64,000 nucleotides of DNA from NCBI GenBank assembly GCA_023435225.1, contig JAEYRX010000100.1, forward strand, positions 1 through 64,000, in the 5' to 3' direction. The stretch's first letter is position 1; the number at the start of each line of letters is the position of its first letter. A program made the position numbers and the translations under genes. Source of the DNA: Bacillota bacterium. GTDB taxonomy: Bacteria; Bacillota; UBA4882; UBA8346. The notes below the pieces were generated by a model that was not told the origin of the DNA, made no database searches, and worked only from the letters and a program-made list of their open reading frames with translations. Below, piece by piece: positions 25,186 through 34,108 of the stretch.

Positions 25186-26001
25186 TTAACCCAATCCGAC
25201 ATCTAAAAGCATCATTACGGCAAAACCCAACATTGTCCCGATTGTCGCAAAATCGGAATCACCGGATGACTGGGCTTCCGGTATCAGTTCTTCCACAACC
25301 ACATAAATCATCGCGCCGGCGGCAAAAGACAAAGCATATGGCAATAACGGCCTCATCATAAGAACCGCAGCGGCGCCTATCACTCCGGCCACCGGTTCCA
25401 CCATTCCGGATAATTGTCCATACCAAAAACTCTTTATTCTGGTTAATCCCTCTCTCCGAAGCGGTATCGAGACCGCCGCGCCTTCCGGAAAGTTTTGAAT
25501 TCCAATTCCTAAGGCCAAAGCTATCGCACCGGCAAGGGTCGCGGAAGGTATGCTCGCGGCAACCGCTCCAAAAGCCACTCCGACAGCCAAACCTTCGGGG
25601 ATATTATGTAAAGTAATCGCCGTAACTAGAAGAATACTCCGTTTCCAACTTGTTTTTACTCCTTCAGCTTTGTCAAGTGGCATACCCAAGTGGAGATGCG
25701 GTAACAGAGCATCCGCAATTTTCAAAAAAATCCCGCCACTCAAAAATCCAATTAATGGCGGTAGCCATGGTAAATTCCCCGATTCTTCGGACATTTGGAT
25801 CGCAGGAGCCAGTAGCGACCAAAAGCTGGCGGCAATCATCACCCCGGCGGCAAACCCCAACATCGAATCGAGTATTTTACGATTAATTGTTTTGAAAAAG
25901 AAAACCAATCCGGCCCCTAAAGCCGTTATCCCCCAAGTGAAAATAGTTGCGATAAGCGCTTGGGTAACCGGGTTCATACCATTTAAAAAATTTACTTGCA
26001 T
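25186..26001 (-). CDS. ZIP-family metal transporter (ZupT-like)
   Basis: 271 residues, about 8 helices. Helix IV motif TLHNIPEGLAVGVAFGA and helix V GIGIQNFPEGAAVSIPLRREG contain the paired HNxPEG/QNxPEG metal ligands of the GufA/ZupT subfamily. Imports Zn(II) or other divalent metals through the inner membrane without ATP. Here the second motif has Q in place of H, as is common in the GufA group. RBS TTTGGAGGATAAGAA. Confidence 0.9.
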   Translation of the reverse strand: MQVNFLNGMNPVTQALIATIFTWGITALGAGLVFFFKTINRKILDSMLGFAAGVMIAASFWSLLAPAIQMSEESGNLPWLPPLIGFLSGGIFLKIADALLPHLHLGMPLDKAEGVKTSWKRSILLVTAITLHNIPEGLAVGVAFGAVAASIPSATLAGAIALALGIGIQNFPEGAAVSIPLRREGLTRIKSFWYGQLSGMVEPVAGVIGAAAVLMMRPLLPYALSFAAGAMIYVVVEELIPEAQSSGDSDFATIGTMLGFAVMMLLDVGLG

Positions 26002-26110
26002 TTCTTATCCTCCAAAAAAACAATTTATCCTTCTCAAAGATATATTACCGGTTAGGCCAGTTTCATAAAATTATAATCTTTTTAGTTTAACGATTCATCC
26101 CTACAAAGAA

Positions 26111-27064
26111 TTAATTTAAAAAATTTACCGGATTAACAGGTCTCCCGTTAATTCGAACTTCATAATGCAGATGAGGTCCGGTTGAATCGCCGCTATTACC
26201 GCTATAACAAATAACTTGTCCTTTTTTAACTACCTGTCCCTCACGAACTATATTACGGGAGTTATGAGCATAAATAGTTTGATATCCATATCCGTGGTCC
26301 ACAATAACACATAGTCCATAACCTCCTTTTATAGCCGCTTTTTTAACAATTCCATCCGCAGCGGCAACAATGGTGGTCCCAATATTAGCATGAAAATCTA
26401 TTCCGTTATGCCTTCTCCAGCATTTATAAATCGGATGAAACCGTGAACCAAATCCGGAGGTAATATATGATTTTACCGGCCAAAGAGAAGGTGTATGATC
26501 AAGCTTATGTTCGTATGCTAATAAATCTACTAATAAATCCTGTTGAGCTTCACTTTCTTGATCTATTAACTTTGAAAGTTGTTTGAAATTATTTTTCAAT
26601 TTCACTAAAGCCGTTTGACCTTTTAATTGTTTAAAATTAATTGCCGCCGGTAATAGATTACCTATTGTTATACCCCGGTTGGCTATTGTAAATCTATGCC
26701 TATCTTTAATTTTAACACTTGCCCAGGTATTGCTAAGTTTATCCTGCTTTTTCTTTAAATCGTCAAACTCTGATATAATCAGATTGCTTTTTTGGATAAC
26801 CGACGGCAATTGACGGTTTTCATGCTTTAAATTGTTAATCTGCTGTTTTTGTTGAGCTATTAATCTGTAATAGTGTATTATCTGGCCATTTTGAATTATA
26901 AACCCTATGGCAATATAAATATTGAATGAAATTATCCCTAATATTATCAGCAATAAAAAAAAAGGTATTCGAAAGCTTCTAGTCTTGCTGTTCGAAACGG
27001 GAATAAGCAATATTGTAAATCCATTGCCAAATCTTTTTTTTATGTTATGAAATAAGCGTTTCAT
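26111..27064 (-). CDS. membrane-anchored M23 (LytM) metallopeptidase
   Basis: 317 residues from ATG 27064 (GGGGGTATTTTG upstream). N-terminal helix at about 22-45, coiled-coil stretch (YRLIAQQKQQINNLKHENRQL), then the M23 domain: RFHPIYKCWRRHNGIDFHA supplies HxxxD, and TGPHLHYEVRINGRPVNP supplies HLH. Zn-dependent cross-link hydrolase acting on peptidoglycan outside the inner membrane, typical of sporulation or division enzymes. Confidence 0.9.
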   Translation of the reverse strand: MKRLFHNIKKRFGNGFTILLIPVSNSKTRSFRIPFFLLLIILGIISFNIYIAIGFIIQNGQIIHYYRLIAQQKQQINNLKHENRQLPSVIQKSNLIISEFDDLKKKQDKLSNTWASVKIKDRHRFTIANRGITIGNLLPAAINFKQLKGQTALVKLKNNFKQLSKLIDQESEAQQDLLVDLLAYEHKLDHTPSLWPVKSYITSGFGSRFHPIYKCWRRHNGIDFHANIGTTIVAAADGIVKKAAIKGGYGLCVIVDHGYGYQTIYAHNSRNIVREGQVVKKGQVICYSGNSGDSTGPHLHYEVRINGRPVNPVNFLN

Positions 27065-27154
27065 CAAAATACCCCCAAAAAACAAAACTAAACAAAAGCA
27101 TTAAAAACCAAGCCTTTTGCGAAGTTATTATTTTCTTATTTTGGATCTCTTGGT

Positions 27155-27424
27155 TTAGAAAGAAGGGGGGGCTCTTAACTGCGGGCATAGAAATTTTTGA
27201 ATTGAATTTATAGGGAGTTTACGGAGATAAGAATTTAAAATCAGTATCAAAAGAACAATGATTTCAAAAAAAACAGGAGTAATTAAACCAGCGCTTAATA
27301 ATTGGCAAATTAAACAATGAGCTTCATCGATACCATAATGATGAATGAGAAAATGAGAAGAGATTAAAATGAGTAATAATATAGTTACAAAGACCATTAT
27401 TTTGATAAAAAACTTTTGTTTCAT
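27155..27424 (-). CDS. small His/Cys-motif membrane protein (metal-associated, type B)
   Basis: 89 residues from ATG 27424 (GAGGCGGGAC upstream). Plan matches the protein at 19187: helix, then SSHFLIHHYGIDEAHCLICQLLSAG, a second helix, and a C-terminal LRAPPSF. Shared features are paired His, DE, CxxC and RAPP. It lies alone here, upstream of the M23 gene. Function unknown; metal binding is inferred from the ligands and from the zinc context of its relative. Confidence 0.65.
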   Translation of the reverse strand: MKQKFFIKIMVFVTILLLILISSHFLIHHYGIDEAHCLICQLLSAGLITPVFFEIIVLLILILNSYLRKLPINSIQKFLCPQLRAPPSF

Positions 27425-28051
27425 GTCCCGCCTCAGGATTTTCAACATTAAGTGTATTAAACACATTTTTAAAAAAATCTAATATAATTTTAAATTGAGT
27501 TTCTATTATTTGAGGGATTTTGATAATAAAAAATTTTGACATTCAGCTACAATATATTGTATATAGAATGAAGTAAATTCCTTTTATATGGTTTACATTC
27601 TTACTGCCGAATGTAAACAATTAAATATTGATATTTACTTCATCCTATTACAGCTGTAATAAGTTAAATTAAACTCATTAATAAATTCTTATGGTCGGTA
27701 TTAGGGACATAAGAAAAAAATAGAAATTTAATTAAACTTATCTAGTCGCATTCAGGTTATTCACTTTATATTGTAGCTGAATATTAAATTAAGGTAATTA
27801 TGAAACTCCCTTATTTAATAATATCATTGTTAATGTTTTACTACAAAATTAAAAAGCTCCATAATGGGTCAATATGTTCCAATTTTCTTCATCAAGGGCG
27901 AAATAGACAAATTAGCAAAAAATACCTCCAAATAAATTTTAGCTGCATTTTATTACTTTTTACACTCCTGCTTGTCCATTTTTCGCAAATTAATTGGCCG
28001 CCTCATAACAGCGACCCAATTAATGAACCAATCAAAATTTTCTGCCGGTCT
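27425..28051. other. AT-rich intergenic region with a nested palindrome
   Basis: Holds the palindromic element at 27563-27648. A frame at 27800-28075 on the plus strand is open but looks unconvincing. A promoter-like TTGACA at 27536-27541 points towards the palindrome. Otherwise nothing recognised. Confidence 0.4.
27563..27648. repeat. 86-bp nested palindrome (ATGAAGTAAAT family), copy 1
   Basis: Outer arms ATAGAATGAAGTAAAT / ATTTACTTCATCCTAT; inner arms GTTTACATTC / GAATGTAAAC around TTACTGCC. The element inserted at 41901-41989 has the same plan (ATGAAGAAAATT..TTTTCTTCAT, inner TTCACA/TGTGAA around a TGCCGG-containing loop), so this is a small mobile-looking family. A decayed relative may lie at 29583-29640. 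Confidence 0.75.
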
Positions 28052-28234
28052 TCAATGAATATGCCCTCCATTTAACTGAAACATCCGGTCCCGGATTTTA
28101 ACTTTAGCCCGTTCCGTTGCCTTAGCAACATAAGGGTCCTGCTTTTTTCCGGAATTTGTACTCCGAATTATCGGCTCTGCCTTATATTCACCACTACCAG
28201 CGGTTTTGGAATTTCCTCCCCGTTCATCTCCCAC
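28052..28234 (-). CDS. small basic hypothetical protein
   Basis: 60 residues from GTG 28234, chosen because AGGAGG lies 8 bases upstream. Gly/Ser/Lys-rich and charged, MGDERGGNSKTAGSGEYKAE, ending RDRMFQLNGGHIH. No membrane helix or known family. The very good RBS is the main support; could be a spore or nucleoid-type small protein, but nothing shows this. Confidence 0.5.
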   Translation of the reverse strand: MGDERGGNSKTAGSGEYKAEPIIRSTNSGKKQDPYVAKATERAKVKIRDRMFQLNGGHIH

Positions 28235-28280
28235 TTTAGTCACCTCCTAAGCTAAAACTAAATATTACTTTTTATATATC

Positions 28281-29105
28281 TTATACGATACCGGTATCGG
28301 AAGTTAACATCACCCGGTCAAAATATGTCAAAAGCTCATCCGGTGAATAACCCTGTCTTTTCGCTTCCCGCAAGAAGACCTCCCCTAAAACGAGGATGAA
28401 TTTTTCATCAATCTGTGAAAAACCCACCGATTCAGAATAAATATGCATTATTATTTGAGTATCTTTTGAAAATCGAAGTTTCAGGCCGAATGTTGTCTCT
28501 TCTTCCAGCATATTTCCTGTTTCGGTTAAAATTAATTTTACTAATAGCGGATGTAATAACCCCCAGGTTTGCCCGGTACTTTTGTAATAAAGACTGATTC
28601 GATTATGCGGGAAAGCCTCCCACACAGTAGCCAGGAGTTCCCGAAGTAAAAAAGCCGGACTTGGGTTCTCTTTCTCCTCCTGTTTCAGCCAGCCATAAAT
28701 CAACGACCAACGAAAGGATTCTTCTTTTACCAACCCGCTAATCTCTTCCCCGGTAATCTCTCCAGATGCCTCAGCTAATTCCTCCTCCAATTCCTTAGTC
28801 CAATGGACTCCTTCTCTGCTAACACGAAATAACGGAAAAAATAGACAAATCAAAATAACCACGGCGCCAACTGCAATTAAAACTACTCTTGCCAATATAA
28901 TCATTAAATTGGAGTTAAAAATCTTATATAAAGGAGAAATAACCAGATTATTTAAGCACTCATCCTCTAAACCTAATTGTTGCCTATATACAAAAAGCAC
29001 AATTATGACCAAGGGGATATATACCGCCCACCAGAGTATTAACCGGTGTTTTACCATCCATTGTTGTAAGTTGAAAGGTTTGGAACTCAAAAGTACACCC
29101 CCCAT
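28281..29105 (-). CDS. hypothetical membrane protein with C-terminal cytoplasmic domain
   Basis: 274 residues. Two membrane helices (about 20-40 and 70-92) flank a short outer loop; the remaining 175 residues form a charged domain with WTKELEEELAEASGEITGEEISGLV and FDRVMLTSDTGIV. No family recognised. An alternative TTG start at 29090 has the better spaced GGGGGGTG. Genes on both sides are small and unrelated. Confidence 0.65.
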   Translation of the reverse strand: MGGVLLSSKPFNLQQWMVKHRLILWWAVYIPLVIIVLFVYRQQLGLEDECLNNLVISPLYKIFNSNLMIILARVVLIAVGAVVILICLFFPLFRVSREGVHWTKELEEELAEASGEITGEEISGLVKEESFRWSLIYGWLKQEEKENPSPAFLLRELLATVWEAFPHNRISLYYKSTGQTWGLLHPLLVKLILTETGNMLEEETTFGLKLRFSKDTQIIMHIYSESVGFSQIDEKFILVLGEVFLREAKRQGYSPDELLTYFDRVMLTSDTGIV

Positions 29106-29295
29106 ACTTCCATCTTATGTGGTACAGTATGTCTATTATGTATATCTGGGAGTTTATAAAAAATTTTAGTAAAATAAATATAATTGGATAGTCGTTTTAG
29201 GCTTTATAAATTATTCCAAATGACCTGTTCCTGCTGTCACAACTAGACATAAATTATAAGTAAAATAACACCCAAACTTATTAGGGGGGATAGCA

Positions 29296-29475
29296 ATGTC
29301 CAAACATCACCACCATGAAATTTGCCAATGCGGTGGCGCATGCAAAGGTAATTGCAAATGTGCTTTAAAAGAAAATAAAGCCGAGGGACTATTCGGAGAA
29401 AGTGGAGGTTCCTGGGTCTTAATCTTAATTTTTATCTTTTTAATCTTCGGTTGGTTAGGTGGAGATGTATTTTAG
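29296..29475 (+). CDS. small Cys/His-rich protein with C-terminal membrane helix (YjcZ-like tail)
   Basis: 59 residues, with RBS GGGGGGATAGCA before ATG 29296. N-terminal MSKHHHHEICQCGGACKGNC, then KC, holds four His and five Cys, a probable metal-binding head. The C-terminal GGSWVLILIFIFLIFGWLGG is a single membrane helix like those of small YjcZ-type sporulation proteins. A strong terminator follows at 29524. Function unknown. Confidence 0.7.
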   Translation: MSKHHHHEICQCGGACKGNCKCALKENKAEGLFGESGGSWVLILIFIFLIFGWLGGDVF

Positions 29476-29523
29476 TTTCAACCAGTATATAATGAGCGAT
29501 GTAGAATAAACTATAATTAATAG

Positions 29524-29553
29524 AAAAAGCCGGTCAATAGACCGGCTTTTTTT
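29524..29553. terminator. bidirectional Rho-independent terminator
   Basis: AAAAAGCCGGTC-AATA-GACCGGCTTTTTTT: 12-bp perfect stem with A/T tails on both sides, between the small Cys/His gene (plus) and the PilZ gene (minus), whose 3' ends converge. Confidence 0.92.
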
Positions 29554-29625
29554 GACATTTCTTAATATAAGCATGATTATATAAGGTGAAGCAAACTCCT
29601 TGTATTTAATGAAATTTAATTCAAC

Positions 29626-29967
29626 TTATATAAGATAAGATTGGTTTTCCTTTACAAAATTCTCAATGGCCCGTTGGTCTTTTTCCGATAAATCGTCAAA
29701 TTTAAAACCATGATAATATAAGTTGCAATCTCCCATTTCACTGTGGACCAAAGAGGCTTTGGAATTAATTTTTACCGGAATTTCATTTAAATAAAAACTG
29801 GAAATTACCGTTTCTCCCGGCCGAAAAGGCTCCAATGAAATTATTCCCATACCATCTTTACTTAGATTTTCAATATATCCGCAATGTTTGTGAAATCCGC
29901 CTTCTTTTTCAATTTCAGCAATAATATGAGTACCAATCCGTGATTCTTTCCGATTTTCCTGAAACAT
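29626..29967 (-). CDS. PilZ-domain protein
   Basis: 113 residues from ATG 29967 (GGAGG 11 bases upstream; the frame is open to 30009). FQENRKESRIGTHIIAEIE carries the RxxxR c-di-GMP motif; YIENLSKDGMGIISLEP is the D/NxSxxG motif. Probable c-di-GMP effector, single domain, perhaps linked to motility (flagellin gene 5 kb away). Convergent with the small Cys/His gene. Confidence 0.85.
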   Translation of the reverse strand: MFQENRKESRIGTHIIAEIEKEGGFHKHCGYIENLSKDGMGIISLEPFRPGETVISSFYLNEIPVKINSKASLVHSEMGDCNLYYHGFKFDDLSEKDQRAIENFVKENQSYLI

Positions 29968-30146
29968 TAGCTCATCTACCTCCATTAATTGTCTAAATTT
30001 AACAACCATAGCAGCATGTATAAACCAGGAATAAATCTTTTAACACCTTCGAAGCAAAAGCCCTCATCTTTTGGCTCCTGACTCCTAAAGTTCTATGGCT
30101 TTAAATAGGCCCTCATATTATTTATCGTCCAGTAACCAGAAAATAT

Positions 30147-32186
30147 TTACACTTTTTCTAAAGCTGCTTTAATTTCACTCCATTCATTTAACGGTGGATG
30201 ACAACTAAAGTTCTCACAAAAATAACAAGTAGGTTTACTATCGACAATTATTCGTCCTTTGAGCAACTCCCGTGCGGGATGGTTAACTAAGGTTTCTTCA
30301 TCATTGGTTCCCCAGGTTATGACCCTGTAAGGAATAAATTCTTTTTGCAACCGCATCAAAATCACAGGTTTTTGCCATTCGCCGGTAATAAAGGTGAACT
30401 CCTTATAGCCTTGATAATAGGCATCCAGTACTCCAATTAAACCCGCCCGGCTCCAAAAATCTTCCCGCATATTTTCATTATAAGCTTTCAAAACCTTTTC
30501 CGCTTCCTCACCAAATTCTTTTTCTCCGGTTAAAGCCGCCAGTCTTAATGAATTTTCGCCATGAACCGAAATCCCGCTGGGGATAGCTTGGTCCTGGTTT
30601 GATATTGGCCTTGATAAAAATTTTTCAGTAGATATTCGGGTCAAATAATACTTTCCTGATTCAGTACCAAAATCCTTAATTACGGTTTTCGTTAAATCCA
30701 TACTCCATTTCAGCCATTTTTCGTCAAAATCAGTTTCGTATAAATCCAACAAACCCTTAGCTAAAAAGGCATAATCATCCAACATAGCCTCTATTTTAAA
30801 CCGGCCGTCTTTATAAACCCTATATAATCTTTCACCATTTTTTTTGATTAAGTTGATTATAAATTCCGCCGCTTTCTTAGCCGATTGATAATCTTCTTCA
30901 CTTTGAAATACTTGATAGGCATAAGCCAGACCGCTTATCATCAAACCATTCCAACTGACAATAACTTTTTCGTCCCGGAAAGGTTTAATCCGTTTTTCCC
31001 GGGCTTGCAAGAGTTTTTCTTTTACTTGGTTGAGCTTTTCCGGTTCTTGAGGTTCTTCTTGGGAAGTGTGGAGACGGTTCAAAATGTTTTTACCCTCAAA
31101 GTTACCTTTTTCAGTCACTTGATAGTAATCAATAATAAATTTTGCTTCTTCCGGTTCTAAGATATCTTTGATCTCTTGAAGAGTCCAGAGAAAATATTTA
31201 CCCTCAATTCCTTCGCTGTCCGCATCTTGGGTCGCATAAAATCCTCCTTCCGGAGAGGTCATTTCCCGCCTGATATAATAAGTAGTCTCTTTGACAACCG
31301 CTTTGAACTCTTCGGAATGAGTTAGCTGATATCCAATAGTATATAACTGAATAAGTTGGGCATTATCGTAAAGCATCTTTTCAAAATGGGGCACTAACCA
31401 GAATTGGTCAGTGGAATAACGATGAAACCCTCCTCCAAGCTGGTCATAGACTCCTCCTCTAGCCATTTGACGCAATGTAAAAAGGGCATGTTCCACCGAT
31501 GAATTCTGCCGGTGAGCGGTTCCTGCTTTAAAGAACAGCTGTAACAACATTGGGTTGGGAAATTTAGGAGTCCGGCCAAATCCTCCATATTTTTCATCAG
31601 CAATTTGCAGTAAATCGGAGGCGCTTTTCATAACTATTTCCGGTGCAGGCATAGCTGTTGATTGTTTTTTTGATTCCGGTTGCAAATACTCCAGTATTTC
31701 CTTGCCGGTTTGCAAAATAGTATCGCGGTCATTTTCCCACTTTTCATGAATCGCCGTTAATACTTCAGGAAAACCAGCCCGGCCGTACATTGACACCGGT
31801 GGAAAATAGGTCCCTCCAAAAAACGGTTTAAGAGTATGATCCAAAAAAATAGTAAGCGGCCAACCTCCCTGCCCAATCATTAATTGAACCGCTTCTTGAT
31901 AAATCTGGTCAATGTCCGGCCTTTCTTCCCGATCGACCTTGACATTTACAAAGTATTGATTCATCAGCCCGGCGATCTCCGTATTTTCAAAAGACTCCCG
32001 TTCCATTACATGACACCAGTGGCAAGCGGAATAACCACAAGAGAGTAGAATCGGTTTATCTTCTTTCTTTGCCTTTTTAAAAGCTTCATCACCCCAGGGA
32101 TACCAGTCAACCGGGTTATATGCATGTTGGAGAAGATATGGGCTGGTTTCTTCAATAAGATGGTTAATGGTTTGAGTTTTGGACAT
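30147..32186 (-). CDS. DUF255 thioredoxin-fold / glycoside-hydrolase-like protein (YyaL type)
   Basis: 679 residues, full family length. N-terminal thioredoxin-like domain with NPVDWYPWGDEAFKKAKKEDK and SCGYSACHWCHVMERESFEN (CHWC), then an (alpha/alpha)6-barrel: GGFGRTPKFPNP, GGVYDQLGGGFHRYSTD, WLVPHFEKMLYDNAQL, TQDADSEGIEGKYFLW. The family occurs in bacteria and animals (SPATA20); its activity is not settled. RBS AAAGGAGAATAACAA. Confidence 0.92.
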   Translation of the reverse strand: MSKTQTINHLIEETSPYLLQHAYNPVDWYPWGDEAFKKAKKEDKPILLSCGYSACHWCHVMERESFENTEIAGLMNQYFVNVKVDREERPDIDQIYQEAVQLMIGQGGWPLTIFLDHTLKPFFGGTYFPPVSMYGRAGFPEVLTAIHEKWENDRDTILQTGKEILEYLQPESKKQSTAMPAPEIVMKSASDLLQIADEKYGGFGRTPKFPNPMLLQLFFKAGTAHRQNSSVEHALFTLRQMARGGVYDQLGGGFHRYSTDQFWLVPHFEKMLYDNAQLIQLYTIGYQLTHSEEFKAVVKETTYYIRREMTSPEGGFYATQDADSEGIEGKYFLWTLQEIKDILEPEEAKFIIDYYQVTEKGNFEGKNILNRLHTSQEEPQEPEKLNQVKEKLLQAREKRIKPFRDEKVIVSWNGLMISGLAYAYQVFQSEEDYQSAKKAAEFIINLIKKNGERLYRVYKDGRFKIEAMLDDYAFLAKGLLDLYETDFDEKWLKWSMDLTKTVIKDFGTESGKYYLTRISTEKFLSRPISNQDQAIPSGISVHGENSLRLAALTGEKEFGEEAEKVLKAYNENMREDFWSRAGLIGVLDAYYQGYKEFTFITGEWQKPVILMRLQKEFIPYRVITWGTNDEETLVNHPARELLKGRIIVDSKPTCYFCENFSCHPPLNEWSEIKAALEKV

Positions 32187-32268
32187 TTGTTATTCTCCTT
32201 TTAAGCTATTCATTTAACCCATATAGTATATCCAAAGGATTATTCCAATCAATCATCCTCTAATAAGC

Positions 32269-32373
32269 TAAGGAAGCGCTGATTAATTGAATAAGTGACG
32301 ATTTTGCGCTTCGCAAAATGCTTAATACCGCATATTTGCTCGCACAAAATCGGATTAATCAGCGTTTCCCTAA
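32269..32373. repeat. 105-bp palindromic dispersed repeat, copy 5
   Basis: Complete copy in the 350-base gap between the DUF255 and MATE genes, which are divergently transcribed. Same orientation as copies 1, 3 and 6. Confidence 0.92.
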
Positions 32374-32534
32374 TAGAGACTATTTATAATTCATTTCTCA
32401 TTAAGAGCGTTGGAAGGTTTTTGGGAAATCAACATGAACATTTTGTAAACTAGAATATATAGAAGGTTTAAAGAATTATTACCAAGAATATCTATGAGCA
32501 ATCAAAAAAGTATAAATTTGGGAATGGGATACTA

Positions 32535-33896
32535 ATGGCTAAAAAATACCAAATCAATCTCAACCTATTACATCTCTCCTGGCCGATTTTTATTGAAAGG
32601 TTGTCGGCAGGACTTGTCACTTTTACCGATACTCTCTTTTTATGCATGATCTCCGATAATGTGGCTGCTTCTATCGGTATGTTAGGGTCAGTACTCATGT
32701 TCGGTTATTTTATTTTACCACAATTTGCTTTTGCCGGTACCAGTGTCTCCGCCCAATATATGGGAGCCAAACAAGATGAGCGCGTTGTTCCTAGTTACAT
32801 CGGCAACTTAGTGATAAGCACTATTCTTGGCGGCCTTATTACCTTGGCAATGTTTATTTTTTCCGGTCAAATCGGTCTTTGGCTTGGAATGAACCCTGAA
32901 CAAAACAGTTATGCCACCGAGTACCTCGCCGTCGTATCTTTTACCTTCATCCTCGCCGGAGCCAGGTTTGCTTATTCTGCTATCTTAGCGGCACGGACAT
33001 TAACCAGTTGGAATATGAGCATTGCAGTAGTTACTAATATTCTTAACATCCTCTTTAAGTTGGCCTTTATTAAGGGTTTCTGGCTTTTTCCGCAAATGGG
33101 AATTAAAGGAGTCGCCCTTGCCACCCTTTTATCGTTTGCTATCGGTCTGATAATGCTGTTTTATTATGTCCATATCCGTCTTAAAATAAGTTTCTTAATA
33201 AACAATCTTTGGCCCCGGGTTAAAGAAATAATCCCGCCAATCTTAAAAATCGGTATCCCGTCCGCACTCGAACCTTTTAGCTATGCCATACAGAGCTTCG
33301 TGGTAGCTATGCTCATTATCAAACTTGGACTCGTAGCTATGGGGGCTAACACTTATATCGGTAGACTTATTTTTATCGATCTTGCCCTTTCCTGGAGCCT
33401 AACCAGCGCCGGACAGATTATTATGAGCCATCACTTGGGCGCCGGTCGTTTAGATAAGGTTAACCGAACTTATTTGAAGATTGCCGCCTATTCTATGGCT
33501 TTTGCCTTTGGAAACATACTGATTTATCTGATTTGGCATGACTGGTTTCTATCCTTATTCACTCAAGATCCGTTAATTAAGGCGACTGCTGTTTGGATTT
33601 TAGTTGTTTGTTTATTCATGGAACCAATCCGCTCGATTAACATCCTGGGTGGTGTGGCTCTTAAAACGGTGGGTGATGGAAAGTTTTCAGCGATAATGGG
33701 AATTATCTTTATGTGGGGTGTGGTTCCGATAATCATTCTTGCTTCAAATCTAGGTACTGGAATTATCGGGTTATGGGTCTGTTTGTTATTGGACGAAATA
33801 CTCCGCGCCATTATCAACTTTTGGCGTTGGCAAAGTGGTGTTTGGAAGAATCGCCGCGTAATAGGACCAAATAACTCAGTCCCGGTTGAAGGGTAA
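32535..33896 (+). CDS. MATE-family efflux transporter
   Basis: 453 residues, 12 membrane helices. LSWPIFIERLSAGLVTFTDT start, FILPQFAFAGTSVSAQYMGA (the MATE Q(Y/H)xGA motif), and a second half beginning KIGIPSALEPFSYAIQSFVV with IIMSHHLGAGRLDKVNR. Na+- or H+-driven export of cationic compounds. Monocistronic; ATG 32535 follows GGGATACTA. Confidence 0.9.
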   Translation: MAKKYQINLNLLHLSWPIFIERLSAGLVTFTDTLFLCMISDNVAASIGMLGSVLMFGYFILPQFAFAGTSVSAQYMGAKQDERVVPSYIGNLVISTILGGLITLAMFIFSGQIGLWLGMNPEQNSYATEYLAVVSFTFILAGARFAYSAILAARTLTSWNMSIAVVTNILNILFKLAFIKGFWLFPQMGIKGVALATLLSFAIGLIMLFYYVHIRLKISFLINNLWPRVKEIIPPILKIGIPSALEPFSYAIQSFVVAMLIIKLGLVAMGANTYIGRLIFIDLALSWSLTSAGQIIMSHHLGAGRLDKVNRTYLKIAAYSMAFAFGNILIYLIWHDWFLSLFTQDPLIKATAVWILVVCLFMEPIRSINILGGVALKTVGDGKFSAIMGIIFMWGVVPIIILASNLGTGIIGLWVCLLLDEILRAIINFWRWQSGVWKNRRVIGPNNSVPVEG

Positions 33897-34050
33897 TTAA
33901 TTTCAATGTTTCTATTTGGTATAATTATCAAAGTTCTACAATGAGAAAATTGGTAAAAGTTATAATCAACGGCATAATCTTTATCTATGATTTAACTAAT
34001 TCAATATATTGTATTCATATGTCAAATTTTTTTATTATGAAAATCCCTTA

Positions 34051-34088
34051 AATGAAAAAGACACCGTTCCTTTGGTGTCTTTTTCATT
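34051..34088 (-). terminator. terminator of the flagellin gene
   Basis: AATGAAAAAGACACC / GGTGTCTTTTTCATT stem, 15 bp with flanking A/T runs; ends 20 bases after the flagellin stop. Confidence 0.88.
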
Positions 34089-34108
34089 TGATTAAAAATT
34101 TTAATCTT

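Noticed and set aside
27800..28075. Plus-strand open frame of 91 codons
   Set aside because: Only a weak AAGGT before the ATG, odd composition, no family, and its end overlaps the oppositely directed small gene at 28052 that has a better ribosome-binding site.
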